A stretch of DNA of 64,000 nucleotides from Magnetospirillum sp. SS-4 (GCF_902729425.1 NZ_CACVCH010000070.1:248001-312000); one strand, 5' to 3'. Numbered from the stretch's first letter, positions 9,007 through 19,004 are shown. Translations and numbers: made by a program. Notes: generated by a model not told the origin, from the sequence alone.

Positions 9007-10329
9007 CTACGAGAACGCCGCCGCCAGTTCGTCCAGACGGCTTTGCACCTCCCGCGACGGCTCCTCGATAGCGGTGACGGCGGCGACAGCGGCCTCGAAA
9101 TCGCCGTTCTGGTACAGCTTCGCCGCCTCGATGCCCAGATGGTGGACCTTTTCGTGCGCCGCCTCCATGGCCAGGTAGGCGGGATGGCCGGTGATGGCCG
9201 GGTCCTTGACGGCGTAATACCACTTGCCCAGCCGGCACGAGCGGTGATCGGCCAGTTCGTTGGGATTGAGGGTGGTGCGGCCGGCCAGCATCTCGGCCAG
9301 GCGGCGGCGCCAGATCATATGGTCGGACTTGGCGAGATGGATGACGGCGTTCCTCATCTCGACCTTGGCCACGTCGGCCAGCAGGTCGACGAGGCTGGCG
9401 CTGGCCAGGGCCGAGGTGTCGATCATGGCGTTGATGGCGTCGGTGTCGGTGGCCGAGCGGGCGGCGGCCTCCTCCAAATTCTCGGCGATGACCTGCGCCG
9501 CCAGCCGCTGCTGGCCGAGATGGTCGGAGATTTCCTGCATCAAGGTGGTGACGTCGCGGATTTCCTGGCTGACGGTCCGCATCTTGCCGACCGAATCCAT
9601 CACCACGGTCTCGCCGGCCTTGACGGTGTCGGCGCCCTTGGTCATACCGGCCAGGATGGCGTCGGTCTCGGTCTTCAGGACGTCGATGCGCTTCCTGATG
9701 TCCAAGGTGGTACTGGCGGTCTGGTTGGCGAGGTTCTTGACCTCGGTGGCGACCACGGCGAAGCCCTTGCCGGCGGTGCCGGCGCGGGCCGCCTCGATGG
9801 TGGCGTTCATGGCCAGGATGTTGGTCTGCCGCGCGATCTGCTCGATCTGCTTGACGCTGGCGCCGATGCTGGCGGTGGCCTCGACCAGATGGGTCACCCG
9901 CTTGGCCGTCTCGGTGACGGTGTCGACGATGGCGCGCATGGTGTCGACCACGGTCTCGGTGCTGCGCGCCCCGTCCTCCGACACGCCCTGGACCGAATGG
10001 GCGTTGCTGGCGGCCAGTTCCGAGGTGCGGCTGATGGCCTGGACGGTCGCCACCAGTTCCTCGGTCGAAGCCGAGATGGTGGTCATGCGCTGGCTCATCT
10101 CGCGGATGCTGCGCAGCGTGTGCAGCGCCTGGGTGACGGTGCTGTTGAGATGGATCGACATGCCCACCGACTGGACCAGGATGCCGCGCTGACGCTCCTC
10201 CAGCCGCTCGGCCAGCGCCTTCAGCTTGGCCGGAAGCCGCCCGTCGGCCTGGGGAAGCGAGCAATAGCCGCCCTCCATCAGGCGGTCCACCATCGCCTCG
10301 AACACGTCCACATCGATCTCGCCGCTCAT
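9007..10329 (-). CDS. Soluble methyl-accepting chemotaxis protein with C-terminal CZB zinc-sensing domain
   Basis: The 440-residue chemoreceptor has no transmembrane segment or periplasmic domain. A short N-terminal region (1-75) precedes the coiled-coil signalling module (about 80-320), whose hairpin tip carries '[16 protein letters not shown]'. Residues about 325-430 form a CZB domain with its His/Cys set: His in 'KSDHMIWR', Cys in '[11 protein letters not shown]', and the HPAY and HEKVHHLG histidines. Known CZB proteins bind zinc and sense hypochlorous acid or zinc; that role is inferred here. The ATG at 10329 has a good site (GGGAGGGCGG). No che gene is adjacent. Confidence 0.92.
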   Translation of the reverse strand: MSGEIDVDVFEAMVDRLMEGGYCSLPQADGRLPAKLKALAERLEERQRGILVQSVGMSIHLNSTVTQALHTLRSIREMSQRMTTISASTEELVATVQAISRTSELAASNAHSVQGVSEDGARSTETVVDTMRAIVDTVTETAKRVTHLVEATASIGASVKQIEQIARQTNILAMNATIEAARAGTAGKGFAVVATEVKNLANQTASTTLDIRKRIDVLKTETDAILAGMTKGADTVKAGETVVMDSVGKMRTVSQEIRDVTTLMQEISDHLGQQRLAAQVIAENLEEAAARSATDTDAINAMIDTSALASASLVDLLADVAKVEMRNAVIHLAKSDHMIWRRRLAEMLAGRTTLNPNELADHRSCRLGKWYYAVKDPAITGHPAYLAMEAAHEKVHHLGIEAAKLYQNGDFEAAVAAVTAIEEPSREVQSRLDELAAAFS

Positions 10330-10419
10330 CGTGTTCCGCCCTCCCTGCCATTCTCTAATATGCAAGATAGAGCGGTGTGCAATCGCAGCAATAAAAAAGT
10401 GGCGGCCGTTACTTAAAGT

Positions 10420-12474
10420 TCAGCGCAGCGACGCCTCGATATTGCCGCCGTCGACCGTGACGGTGCAGGCGCTGACCTTGGACGCCCTGGCCAGCCAGAC
10501 GAAGGCGTCGGCGACGTCGTCGGCGCCGACCTCGCGCCCCAGCAGATTGCCGGCCATGTAATCCTTCTCGGTCAGGCCACGGGCCTTGGAGCGGCTGGCG
10601 ATCATCTCGCCGGTCAGCAGGCCCGAGCGGATGCGGTCGGCGTTGACGGCGTTGGAGCGGATGCCGTCCTTGCCGTGGTCCAGGGCGTATTGCTTCATCA
10701 GGAACAGGGTGGCGGCCTTGGGCAGGCCGTAGGGGCCGAAATTCCGGCCGGGATTGACCGCCTGCTTCGAGGCGTTGAACAGCAGCGCCCCGCCGGTGCC
10801 CTGGGCGGTCATGACGCGGACGGCGTTCTGGGCGACGCTCTGATGGGCGAAGAAATTCAGCTCGAACGAGCGGCGCAGCACCTCGTCCCCGACCGTGCCG
10901 ACCGCGCCCTGCCAGGCGGCGCCGGCATTGCTGACCACCACGTCGACGCCGCCGAAGCGCTCGGCGACGGCGTCGAAGGCGGCCCGTACCGAGGCGGCGT
11001 CGGTGACGTCGCATCCCAGGCCGATGGCCTTGCCGCCGCAGGCCCTGGCGACGGCCCTGGCGGCTTCGGGGTCCAGGTCGAGCACCGCGACCTCGGCGCC
11101 CTCGCGGGCGAAGGCCCGGGCGGTGGCGGCGCCGATGCCGGACCCGCCGCCGGTCACCACCACGATCTGGCGGGCCAGCGGCTTCTCGCCACCCTTGCCC
11201 AGCTTGGCCTGTTCCAGCGACCAGTATTCCAGGTCGAACAGATGATCCTCGGCCACCGGCTGGAAACTGCCGATGGCCTCGGCGTCGGTGACGCTTTCCA
11301 CCGTGTTGACGGCGATGTCGGCGGCGATGGCGGCGGCCGAAGCCGAGGCGCCGATGCCGAACAGGCCAAGGCCGGGCACCAGGGCGACGCGGGGCATGGG
11401 GTCCAGTTCGGTCTTCCTGATCGCCGAACGCTGGTTGTTGCGGGCGAAATAGGCGTGATAGCGGGCGACGAAGGAGTCGATGGCGGCCTGGGCGGCGGCG
11501 GTCCATTCGTCCAGTTGGCCGGCCTCGGGCGCCGGCAGCACTACCGGCCAGTTCTTGGTGCGGATGGTGTGGTCGGGGGTGACGACGCCCTGCTGGGAAT
11601 AGCGCGCCACCTCGGCCCCGTTGACATAGGCCAGGATGGCGTCCGAGGTGCGGAAATCCATCACCCAGCGCTTGAACGCCCCATCGCCCTGGTCCAGCGC
11701 CAGCATGCCGCGCAGGCGGGGCGCCACCTCGGCCAGGGCGGCGGGGGCCTTGGGCAGGCCGGCGGCGGCGACCAGGGTCTTGCGGCCCTTCTCCAGCCGC
11801 TGCTCGGCCAGGGTGACCTTGCCGATCATCAGTTCATAGGCGTCACGCGCCGTGTCGGCGAAGGTGAAGATGCCGTGCTTGAACAAGATCAGGCCGTCCA
11901 CGGTCGGGTCCTGCTCGTAGACCTCGGCCGCCGCCTTGGCCAGGGCGAAGCCCGGCATGATGTAGGGGACATAGCCCATCTTGGCCCCGAACACCTCGCG
12001 GCAGATGGCATCGCCGTCGGGCTGGTCGGTCAGCGACAGCACGGCGGTGGAATGGGTGTGGTCGATGAATTTGTGCGGCAGGAAGGCGTGCAGCAGCGTT
12101 TCCACCGACGGATTGGGAGAACTGGAGGCCAGCAGGTTGCCGCGCTGGAAATCCACCATGTCCTCGTCGGACAGCGTTTCCAGTCGCCGCAGCTTCAGCA
12201 GCGGCGCCAGCCGCACGGCGGGCAGGCCGGCCGGCTCGATGTCGCCCATGTCCCAGCCCGAACCCTTGACGCACAGCACCTCGACCGATTCGCCCAGCAG
12301 GTCGGTCACCGTGGTCTTGCACGACGTGTTGCCGCCGCCGTGCAGCACCAGACGCGGGTCGCCGCCCAGCAGCCGGGTGGTGTAGACCCTCTGGGCCAGA
12401 TCGCGATTGACCCCGGCGGGGGCATATCTGGCGACGAAGGATTCCGCATCCGCATCGGACCACAGCGACTTCAT
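10420..12474 (-). CDS. Bifunctional class II aldolase / short-chain dehydrogenase (RhaD-RhaE type)
   Basis: The 684-residue fusion resembles the rhamnulose-1-phosphate aldolase/L-lactaldehyde dehydrogenase family. The N-terminal class II aldolase/adducin domain (about 15-400) has the phosphate-binding 'HGGGNTS' and a metal-ligand 'DHTHS' motif. The C-terminal SDR domain (about 430-684) has 'VTGGGSGIG' (NAD site), 'NAGAAW' and a YGLPK-type Tyr-x-x-x-Lys catalytic pair. No rhamnose kinase, isomerase, transporter or regulator is adjacent, so the sugar phosphate it cleaves is uncertain. It is monocistronic and divergent from hslV. Confidence 0.88.
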   Translation of the reverse strand: MKSLWSDADAESFVARYAPAGVNRDLAQRVYTTRLLGGDPRLVLHGGGNTSCKTTVTDLLGESVEVLCVKGSGWDMGDIEPAGLPAVRLAPLLKLRRLETLSDEDMVDFQRGNLLASSSPNPSVETLLHAFLPHKFIDHTHSTAVLSLTDQPDGDAICREVFGAKMGYVPYIMPGFALAKAAAEVYEQDPTVDGLILFKHGIFTFADTARDAYELMIGKVTLAEQRLEKGRKTLVAAAGLPKAPAALAEVAPRLRGMLALDQGDGAFKRWVMDFRTSDAILAYVNGAEVARYSQQGVVTPDHTIRTKNWPVVLPAPEAGQLDEWTAAAQAAIDSFVARYHAYFARNNQRSAIRKTELDPMPRVALVPGLGLFGIGASASAAAIAADIAVNTVESVTDAEAIGSFQPVAEDHLFDLEYWSLEQAKLGKGGEKPLARQIVVVTGGGSGIGAATARAFAREGAEVAVLDLDPEAARAVARACGGKAIGLGCDVTDAASVRAAFDAVAERFGGVDVVVSNAGAAWQGAVGTVGDEVLRRSFELNFFAHQSVAQNAVRVMTAQGTGGALLFNASKQAVNPGRNFGPYGLPKAATLFLMKQYALDHGKDGIRSNAVNADRIRSGLLTGEMIASRSKARGLTEKDYMAGNLLGREVGADDVADAFVWLARASKVSACTVTVDGGNIEASLR

Positions 12475-12630
12475 GGCGACCTCTGATCAATCTGAACCGG
12501 CAGGGGCCTTCCTACCCTGTCGGAGCCGCCGCCGAAAGAGGGAAGTGCGGCAGCCGGTTCCGGAAGGTGTACCGCCGGATGGAAATTGCTCTATGATGCC
12601 GACCCCTCACCGCGGTCGGGTCCGTCATCC

Positions 12631-13185
12631 ATGTCTCACAACAGCGAACGCCTTCCCTCGTGGCACGGCACCACCATCTTGTCGGTGCGCAAGAACGGCC
12701 GCGTCGTCATCGCCGGCGACGGCCAGGTCAGCCTGGGTGCCACCGTGATCAAGGCCAACGCCCGCAAGGTGCGCAAGGTAGGCGGCGAGTCCATCCTGGT
12801 GGGCTTCGCCGGCGCCACCGCCGACGCCTTCACCTTGCTGGAACGGCTGGAGGCCAAGCTGGAAAAGCATCCCGGCCAGTTGACCCGGGCCTGCGTCGAG
12901 CTGGCGAAGGACTGGCGCACCGACCGCTATCTGCGGCGGCTGGAGGCCATGATGGCGGTGGCCGACAAGGATGCCTCGCTGGTGCTGACCGGCCAGGGCG
13001 ACGTGCTGGAGCCCGAGGACGGCCTGATCGGCATCGGCTCGGGCGGCAATTACGCCCTGGCCGCCGCCCGCGCCCTGATCGACATCGACGACCTCGACGC
13101 CGAGACCATCGCCCGCAAGGCCATGCGCGTCGCCGCCGGCATCTGCGTCTACACCAACGGCAACTTCATCGTGGAAAGCCTATGA
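12631..13185 (+). CDS. hslV: ATP-dependent protease subunit HslV (ClpQ)
   Basis: This is the proteolytic subunit of the HslUV two-ring protease. The precursor has 184 residues; autocleavage after Gly13 would expose the catalytic Thr14 (TTILSVRK). The family block '[11 protein letters not shown]' follows and Lys/Arg residues of the active site are kept. The ATG at 12631 (MSHNSERLP) is preferred because the upstream ATG at 12586 adds a non-conserved extension. Its stop overlaps the hslU start. Confidence 0.96.
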   Translation: MSHNSERLPSWHGTTILSVRKNGRVVIAGDGQVSLGATVIKANARKVRKVGGESILVGFAGATADAFTLLERLEAKLEKHPGQLTRACVELAKDWRTDRYLRRLEAMMAVADKDASLVLTGQGDVLEPEDGLIGIGSGGNYALAAARALIDIDDLDAETIARKAMRVAAGICVYTNGNFIVESL

Positions 13186-14507
13186 CCCCCGCCTTCAGCC
13201 CGCGCGAGATCGTCTCCGAGCTTGACCGCTACATCGTCGGCCAGAACGACGCCAAGCGCGCCGTCGCCATCGCGCTTCGGAACCGCTGGCGCCGCCAGCA
13301 ATTGCCGGACGCGCTGCGCGAGGAGGTGCTGCCCAAGAACATCCTGATGATCGGCCCGACCGGCGTCGGCAAGACCGAGATCGCCCGGCGGCTCGCCCGC
13401 CTCGCCCAGGCGCCGTTCCTCAAGGTCGAGGCCACCAAGTTCACCGAGGTCGGCTATGTCGGCCGCGACGTCGAGCAGATCGTGCGCGACATCGTCGAGA
13501 TCGCCATCACCATGACCCGCGAGCGCTTGCGCAAGCAGGTGGCGGCCAAGGCCGAGATCGCCGCCGAGGAACGCCTGCTCGACGCCCTGGTGGGCGAGAC
13601 CGCCAGCGCCGACACCCGCCAGAAGTTCCGCAAGATGCTGCGGGAAGGCACCCTGGACGGCAAGGAGGTCGAGCTTCAGCTGAACGATGCCGGCGGAGCC
13701 ACCCTGCCCACCTTCGACATTCCCGGCATGCCCGGCTCGCAGATGGGGATGATCAACCTCAACGACATCCTGGGCAAGGCGCTGGGCGGCGGCCGCACCA
13801 AGCCGCGCAAGCTGCCGGTCGGCGAGGCGCTGAGCCTGCTCACCGCCGAGGAATCCGACAAGCTGCTGGACCAGGACAAGGTGGTGAAGGACGCCATCTG
13901 GACCGTGGAGAACAACGGCATCGTCTTCATCGACGAGATCGACAAGATCTGCGCCCGGTCGAGCGAGCATCACGTCGGCGGCGACGTGTCGCGCGAAGGC
14001 GTGCAGCGCGACCTGCTGCCGCTGATCGAGGGCACCACCGTGGCCACCAAGCACGGCCCGGTCAAGACCGACCATGTGCTGTTCATCGCGTCGGGCGCCT
14101 TCCACCTCGCCAAGCCGTCGGACCTGCTGCCCGAGCTCCAGGGCCGCCTGCCGATCCGGGTCGAGCTGAAGGCGCTGAGCCGCGACGATCTGGTGCGCAT
14201 CCTGACCGAGCCCGAGGCCAGCCTGATCAAGCAGTACGAGGCCCTGCTCGCCACCGAGGAAATCGCCCTGTCATTCGAGGACGGCGCCGTCGACGCCATC
14301 GCCGATCTGGCCGCCGAGATCAATTCCAGCGTCGAGAACATCGGGGCGCGCCGGCTTCAGACGGTGATGGAACGCCTGCTGGAGGATATCAGCTTCACCG
14401 CCCCCGACCAGCCGCCGGGCACCGCCATCGTCATCACCGCCGACATGGTGCGCGAACGGGTCGGCGAGCTGGCCAGGAAAGCCGATCTCGCCAAATTCAT
14501 CCTGTAG
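13182..14507 (+). CDS. hslU: HslU ATPase (ClpY)
   Basis: This AAA+ unfoldase feeds substrates to HslV. The 441-residue protein has Walker [10 protein letters not shown] (about 57-65), pore loop 'GYVGRDV', the variable I domain (about 110-235), Walker B with '[10 protein letters not shown]' and a C-terminal sensor 2 region. It ends 'KFIL', the usual HslU tail that docks into HslV. It is translationally coupled to hslV (ATGA). Confidence 0.97.
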   Translation: MTPAFSPREIVSELDRYIVGQNDAKRAVAIALRNRWRRQQLPDALREEVLPKNILMIGPTGVGKTEIARRLARLAQAPFLKVEATKFTEVGYVGRDVEQIVRDIVEIAITMTRERLRKQVAAKAEIAAEERLLDALVGETASADTRQKFRKMLREGTLDGKEVELQLNDAGGATLPTFDIPGMPGSQMGMINLNDILGKALGGGRTKPRKLPVGEALSLLTAEESDKLLDQDKVVKDAIWTVENNGIVFIDEIDKICARSSEHHVGGDVSREGVQRDLLPLIEGTTVATKHGPVKTDHVLFIASGAFHLAKPSDLLPELQGRLPIRVELKALSRDDLVRILTEPEASLIKQYEALLATEEIALSFEDGAVDAIADLAAEINSSVENIGARRLQTVMERLLEDISFTAPDQPPGTAIVITADMVRERVGELARKADLAKFIL

Positions 14508-14511
14508 GGAA

Positions 14512-14533
14512 AGGGGGCGCGCCGCCGCCCCCT
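14512..14533. terminator. GC hairpin between hslU and the convergent rhodanese gene
   Basis: A perfect 8-bp inverted repeat, AGGGGGCG and CGCCCCCT with a 6-base loop, fills the 24-base gap and touches the rhodanese stop codon. It could end transcripts from both directions, but there is no T-run on either side. Confidence 0.4.
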
Positions 14534-14945
14534 ACTTCTCCACCGGCCGGCCCTCGCCGATCCAGCGGACGATGCCCTTCTCGACATTGTAGACCTTGGA
14601 ATATCCCAACTGCTCGGACAGGGCCGTGCCCAGCAGGCGGGTGCGGTTGCCGGTGCGGCAGATCAGGACGACCTCATCGTCCGGTCCCGCCACCTTGGCC
14701 AGCCGCTCGATGAAATCGGGCGCCAGCTTGCCCCTCTCGTCGAAGGCCATGATGCGGTGCGCGCCCTTGACGATGCCGGTCTGCCCCCATTCCGGCGGCG
14801 TGCGGATATCCACCACCGGCACGCCGCGGCCGATCAATTCGGCCAGGGCGGCATTGTCGACATGCCTCAGCGAATCCTTCGCCTGGGCGGCGAAGCCGGC
14901 GACGGCAAGGATGAGGGCGAGCAGGCAGATTCTCACAGCGGCCAT
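14532..14945 (-). CDS. Periplasmic single-domain rhodanese-like protein
   Basis: The 137-residue protein has a signal peptide (MAAVRICLLALILAVAGFAAQA). The rhodanese fold carries the active-site loop CRTGNR, whose Cys would accept sulfur, and the 'VVDIRTPPEW' strand. The start overlaps the end of the upstream GGDEF-EAL gene by 13 bases, so the two are probably co-transcribed. A link between sulfur transfer and that signalling gene is not established. Confidence 0.85.
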   Translation of the reverse strand: MAAVRICLLALILAVAGFAAQAKDSLRHVDNAALAELIGRGVPVVDIRTPPEWGQTGIVKGAHRIMAFDERGKLAPDFIERLAKVAGPDDEVVLICRTGNRTRLLGTALSEQLGYSKVYNVEKGIVRWIGEGRPVEK

Positions 14946-17443
14946 GGGCTTTTCTCACGGACCAGGGTTGCGAACTCGTCGGCGGGCAGGGCCTTGCTGA
15001 AATAATAGCCCTGGGCCTCGTCCACCTTGTGCGCCAGCAGGAAGTTGAGCTGATCGACGGTCTCGACGCCCTCGACGTTGACGCGGGTGCCCAGCGAATG
15101 GCCCAGGTTGACGATGGCCTCGACCACGGCGGCGTTGTCGGGATGCAGGCCGATATCGACCACGAACGAGCGGTCGATCTTCAGCTTGTCCACCGGAAAG
15201 CGCTTCAGATAGTTCAGCGACGAATAGCCGGTGCCGAAATCGTCGACCGAGATCACCACGCCCATGGCGCGCAGCCCTTGCAGCACCTCGATGGTGGCCT
15301 CGACGTTCTGCATGGCGATGCCCTCGGTGATCTCCAGTTGCAGCATGTCGGGGGCCAGGCCGGTCTGGTCCAGGATGTCGCCGACCATGGAGATCAGGCT
15401 TTGGGTCTGCTTGAACTGGGCCGGCGACAGGTTGACGGCGATCTTCATCGGCTCCAGCCCGTCCCGCAGCCAGGCGCGGCCCTGAAGGCAGGCGCGGTGC
15501 AAGATCCAGCGCCCCAGCGGCGCGATCAGGTCGGTGCGCTCGACAATGGGGATGAACTCGGCCGGCGGCACCCAGCCCCGGGTCGGATGGCGCCAGCGCA
15601 GCAGCGCCTCGCAGCCGACGATGCGCCCGGTCGACAGTTCCACCAGCGGCTGGTAATGCAGTTCCAACTGGTCGGTGCCAAGCGCCAGGCGCATGTCGCG
15701 CTCCACCACCTTGCGGGCCTGGACCTCGGCGTCCATCTCCGAGACGTAGAAGTGATAGTTGTTCCGTCCCTCGGCCTTGGAGCGGAACATGGCGAGGTCG
15801 GCGTTCTTCAGCAGCTGGTCGGCCTCGGAGGAATCGTCGGGATAGAGCGTGATGCCGATGGAGGTGCTGGTCAGCACCTCGTGATCCTCCAGCCCGAACG
15901 GATCGTTGATGCTGGCGATGATGCTCTCCGCCACCCGGCTGGCGCCCTCGGCGTCCTCCAGGTTGGTCAGGATGACGGCGAATTCGTCGCCGCCCAGCCG
16001 GGCGACGGTGTCGGTCTCACGCACGCAGCGCTTCAGACGCCGCGCCACCGCCTTCAGCAGCATGTCGCCGACATGATGGCCCAGGGTGTCGTTGATGTCC
16101 TTGAACTTGTCCAGGTCGAGGAACAGCAGCCCCAGCCGCCAGCCCGAACGCTTGGCCTGGGCCAGCGCCTGGCGCAGGCGCTCCTGGAACAGGACCCGGT
16201 TGGGCAGGTCGGTGAGCGAATCGTGGTGGGCGAGATGCTGGATGCGGGCGGCGGCCAGCTTGCGCTCGGTGATGTCGCGCCCCACCAGCACCAGGCCGCG
16301 CCGGCTGCCGTCCGGATTGAACAGCGGGATCTTCATCATGTCGAAGACCTTGGCGCCGCCGTCGGGCGGGGTCAGGGTCTTCTCGTAGGAAAGCGACTTG
16401 CCGTCGCGCCACGCCCGCTCGTCGGTGTCGCGGGTGGACAGCAGGAAATCCTGCTGGCCGCGCGACAACCGCGCCAGATCCTGGGCGGTGCGGCCGACGT
16501 AATCCACATCGTGCAGCCCCACCAGATCGAGATAGAACTGGTTGGCCACCAGCCAGCGGCCCTTGCCGTCCTTGAAGCAGATCAGATCCGGCAGGGCGTT
16601 GATCAGGGTGGACAGCCATTCCTTCTGGCTGCGCAGTTCCTCCTCGTTGGCCTTGCGCGCCGTGATGTCATGGCCGATGGCGACGAACAGGCGCTGCCCC
16701 CCCAGTTCCATGGCCGACAGCGACAGTTCCAGCGGAAAGCGGGCGCGGATCTTACGCAGTCCGGTGACCTCCGTCCGGCGCTCCAGATAGTCGTCCAGGA
16801 CCAGAACCCGGCTGGAATCGGCCAGTTGCGGAATCAGGGTGGCGATGTTCTTGCCGACGATCTCGAACGGGGCGTAGCCGAAAATGCGCTCGGCCGCCGG
16901 ATTGTAGGTGCCGATGGCCCCGTCCTCGCCGAAGGTGATGATGGCGTCGGCGGTGTTGTCGACGATGGCGCGGTTATGCAGTTCCGACAGCCGGTAATTC
17001 TCGGCCAGCGCCTCCATGGTCCGGGCCTGCTGGCGCAGCGTCGCCTCGCGCGACGCCATGGCGGTGACGTCGAACACCTGGATCAGGCAGCAGCGGTCGC
17101 CGTCCATCTCCAGGGGCTTGGCCACCACGATCTGATGCATGGGATCGCGCCGGTCGGCGCTGCGGCCCTCGCGGGTCAGGGGAAACAGCGCCTTGTTGAG
17201 CGACGACGACAGCATGGCCGACAGCCCTCGGTTCAAGGCCTGATCCACCACCTGGAGAATGCGCGAACCGGCCAGGCCGGGGAAAATGTCGGCCAGCGTC
17301 CGTCCCAGCGCCCGGCCGGCGCCGATGCCCGACGCCGTCCCCATCCAGGCGTTCCACAGGCTGACGCGGCCGTCGCGGTCCACCAGGATCAGGCCGATCT
17401 CGCCGGCGTCGGTCAGGGTCTGGAGAAGCGGGGAAAGCGGCAT
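14933..17443 (-). CDS. PAS-GGDEF-EAL cyclic-di-GMP protein
   Basis: This is an 836-residue cytoplasmic signalling protein. Several PAS-type sensor domains (about 1-385) are linked by short coiled coils. They precede a diguanylate cyclase domain with intact GGDEF at 484-488 and a phosphodiesterase domain with EAL at 612-614. The latter has metal-ligand motifs such as 'DDFGTGYSSL' and 'KIDRSFV'. Both output domains look catalytically competent, so the net effect on c-di-GMP cannot be read from sequence. It lies 7 bases downstream of cheC, last but one in a receiver-CheC-c-di-GMP-rhodanese operon. The ATG at 17443 is chosen; upstream GTG starts are possible. Confidence 0.92.
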   Translation of the reverse strand: MPLSPLLQTLTDAGEIGLILVDRDGRVSLWNAWMGTASGIGAGRALGRTLADIFPGLAGSRILQVVDQALNRGLSAMLSSSLNKALFPLTREGRSADRRDPMHQIVVAKPLEMDGDRCCLIQVFDVTAMASREATLRQQARTMEALAENYRLSELHNRAIVDNTADAIITFGEDGAIGTYNPAAERIFGYAPFEIVGKNIATLIPQLADSSRVLVLDDYLERRTEVTGLRKIRARFPLELSLSAMELGGQRLFVAIGHDITARKANEEELRSQKEWLSTLINALPDLICFKDGKGRWLVANQFYLDLVGLHDVDYVGRTAQDLARLSRGQQDFLLSTRDTDERAWRDGKSLSYEKTLTPPDGGAKVFDMMKIPLFNPDGSRRGLVLVGRDITERKLAAARIQHLAHHDSLTDLPNRVLFQERLRQALAQAKRSGWRLGLLFLDLDKFKDINDTLGHHVGDMLLKAVARRLKRCVRETDTVARLGGDEFAVILTNLEDAEGASRVAESIIASINDPFGLEDHEVLTSTSIGITLYPDDSSEADQLLKNADLAMFRSKAEGRNNYHFYVSEMDAEVQARKVVERDMRLALGTDQLELHYQPLVELSTGRIVGCEALLRWRHPTRGWVPPAEFIPIVERTDLIAPLGRWILHRACLQGRAWLRDGLEPMKIAVNLSPAQFKQTQSLISMVGDILDQTGLAPDMLQLEITEGIAMQNVEATIEVLQGLRAMGVVISVDDFGTGYSSLNYLKRFPVDKLKIDRSFVVDIGLHPDNAAVVEAIVNLGHSLGTRVNVEGVETVDQLNFLLAHKVDEAQGYYFSKALPADEFATLVREKSPWPL

Positions 17444-17450
17444 GAATCGG

Positions 17451-18074
17451 TCACTCACCCGCCATGCTGCGGGCGACATAGGCGGCAACGGCCCCCGAGA
17501 ATCCCCGGGCCGAATCGATGTCCATCACGAAGGCGAGGTAGCCCTGCACCCCCTTGGCGGCAAGGCTGAAATCGACCTGGAGGAACATCACCAGTTCGGT
17601 GTCGGGGTGCTTGGCGTCCAGAATGCGGGTGCCGCGACCGCGCACATAGGACGGCAGGGAGCTTTCGATGGAAATGCCCAATTGGTTGGCGAGGCTGCCC
17701 AGGCAGGCATTGAGGATGATGTTGCCGACTTCGAGCAGGGCTTCCTGTTCAAGCTCGGTCAGCGAGTCCAGCGGCACCGAATCGCCCATCATGGAACGGA
17801 CCAGATCCAGGCTCTTGCTTTCGGGGAAGATCAGCAGGATGTCGCCGGAAAAGGCGCTGGTGAAGCGCTGGCGCACCGCCACGGAATCCGTGCGGCCGGT
17901 GGCCTGGTCGATGCGAAGCGCGGCCAGGGCGGGATTGAGGAATTCGACGAAGGGAACCGACAGGGTGACCTCGTCTTCGATCAGCTGCGACAGCGAGGCC
18001 GCGGCCTGGCCGATGGCGACGTTGAGGATTTCGGTGATGGCGTCGCGTTCGATGTCGCCGATGGCTTCCGTCAT
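17451..18074 (-). CDS. cheC: CheC-family phosphatase
   Basis: The 207-residue protein has two CheC/CheX-type repeats. Both carry the phosphatase signature: 'DAITEILNVAIG' (D11, E15, N18) and 'EALLEVGNIILN' (E111, E115, N118). The second has Glu in place of the usual first Asp/Ser. CheC dephosphorylates CheY-P and in some bacteria inhibits CheD. No cheD, cheY or cheA lies here, so its target may be the single-domain receiver encoded just upstream, with which it overlaps (ATGA at 18071-18074). Confidence 0.85.
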   Translation of the reverse strand: MTEAIGDIERDAITEILNVAIGQAAASLSQLIEDEVTLSVPFVEFLNPALAALRIDQATGRTDSVAVRQRFTSAFSGDILLIFPESKSLDLVRSMMGDSVPLDSLTELEQEALLEVGNIILNACLGSLANQLGISIESSLPSYVRGRGTRILDAKHPDTELVMFLQVDFSLAAKGVQGYLAFVMDIDSARGFSGAVAAYVARSMAGE

Positions 18075-18442
18075 GACGTCGCGTGTCCACCGTCGAGAAA
18101 GTCCAACAGCGCCTCGTCCTTGAGGGGCTTGGACATGAAGCCGATCCCCAGCTCCGCCGCCTTGTGGCGGATGGGGTCCTGGATATTGGCGGTCAGCAGA
18201 CTGACGATCGCCCTGGGGCAGCGCTCGCGCAGGCGCCGCGCCGCCTCCAGTCCGTCGATGCCCGGCATGTTGACATCCATCAGCACGAAATCGGGACGGT
18301 CGAGGGCGATGGCGGTCAGCGCCTCCTCGCCGCTGGCGGCCTCGATGATGTCCCAGCCGGGACGCAGGCGCTCGATGGCGGCGCGGGTCATCATTCGCGC
18401 CACGCGGCTGTCGTCCACCAGCATTATGATCGTGTTGGTCAT
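18071..18442 (-). CDS. Single-domain response regulator
   Basis: The 123-residue protein consists only of a receiver domain. The acidic pocket is in 'LVDDSR', the phospho-acceptor is Asp56 (LMDVNMPG), the switch residue is Thr in 'LLTAN' and the conserved Lys is in 'MSKPLK'. With no output domain it must act by binding a partner. The immediately following, overlapping cheC is the obvious candidate to reset it. The first gene of the operon, it is divergent from the TerB-like gene. Confidence 0.9.
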   Translation of the reverse strand: MTNTIIMLVDDSRVARMMTRAAIERLRPGWDIIEAASGEEALTAIALDRPDFVLMDVNMPGIDGLEAARRLRERCPRAIVSLLTANIQDPIRHKAAELGIGFMSKPLKDEALLDFLDGGHATS

Positions 18443-18524
18443 GACCACGCTCCAGGCCGCGTCCGGGGAGGGGTGTTCGGGTCGATCCGCTCGAATCCAC
18501 CGGTCCGGCTGATAAAATCTATGC

Positions 18525-18553
18525 TTGACGCATCGCCGCATCGCAAGGGTAAA
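18525..18553 (+). promoter_or_regulatory. Candidate promoter of the TerB-like gene
   Basis: TTGACG (18525-18530) and GGTAAA (18548-18553) are separated by 17 bases, and a GGGAGAG ribosome site follows 18 bases further on. A weaker reverse-strand promoter for the receiver operon probably overlaps it. Read by eye. Confidence 0.38.
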
Positions 18554-18584
18554 GTCCAGGCCAGCCCGTCGGGAGAGTACAAGA

Positions 18585-19004
18585 ATGATCAGCCACCACG
18601 CGGCCCTTATCAACGTCATGGTCATGACCTCCGCCGCCGATGGCGACATGACCGACGCGGAACTGCGGATGATTGGCGAAATCGTCAATTTCCTGCCCAT
18701 CTTCCGCGACTACGACCCCGCCCTGCTGACCTCCTCCGCCGCCGCCTGCGCCGAGATGCTGGATTCCGACAACGGGCTGGACACCATGCTGGACGTGGTC
18801 CGCCGTTCGCTGCCGCCCCGGCTGCGCGAAACCGCCTATGCCCTGGCCTGCGACGTCGCCGCCGCCGATGGCGAGCCGCACCCGGAGGTCCGGCGATTGC
18901 TGGAACTGTTCCGCCACCGCCTCGACATCGACCGTCTAGTGGCCGCCGCCATCGAACGCGCCGCCATCGCCCGCTTCGCCGTCGGGGACTCGCCGATACT
19001 CTAA
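18585..19004 (+). CDS. TerB-like helical protein
   Basis: The 139-residue all-helical protein resembles the TerB (tellurite resistance B-like) domain. It has two half-repeats with 'AADGDMTDAEL' and 'AADGEPHPEV', the acidic metal-binding turns typical of the fold. TerB-like proteins are widespread and most have no proven link to tellurite. The start at ATG 18585 follows GGGAGAG. Its end overlaps the convergent ABC ATPase gene by 4 bases. Confidence 0.78.
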   Translation: MISHHAALINVMVMTSAADGDMTDAELRMIGEIVNFLPIFRDYDPALLTSSAAACAEMLDSDNGLDTMLDVVRRSLPPRLRETAYALACDVAAADGEPHPEVRRLLELFRHRLDIDRLVAAAIERAAIARFAVGDSPIL

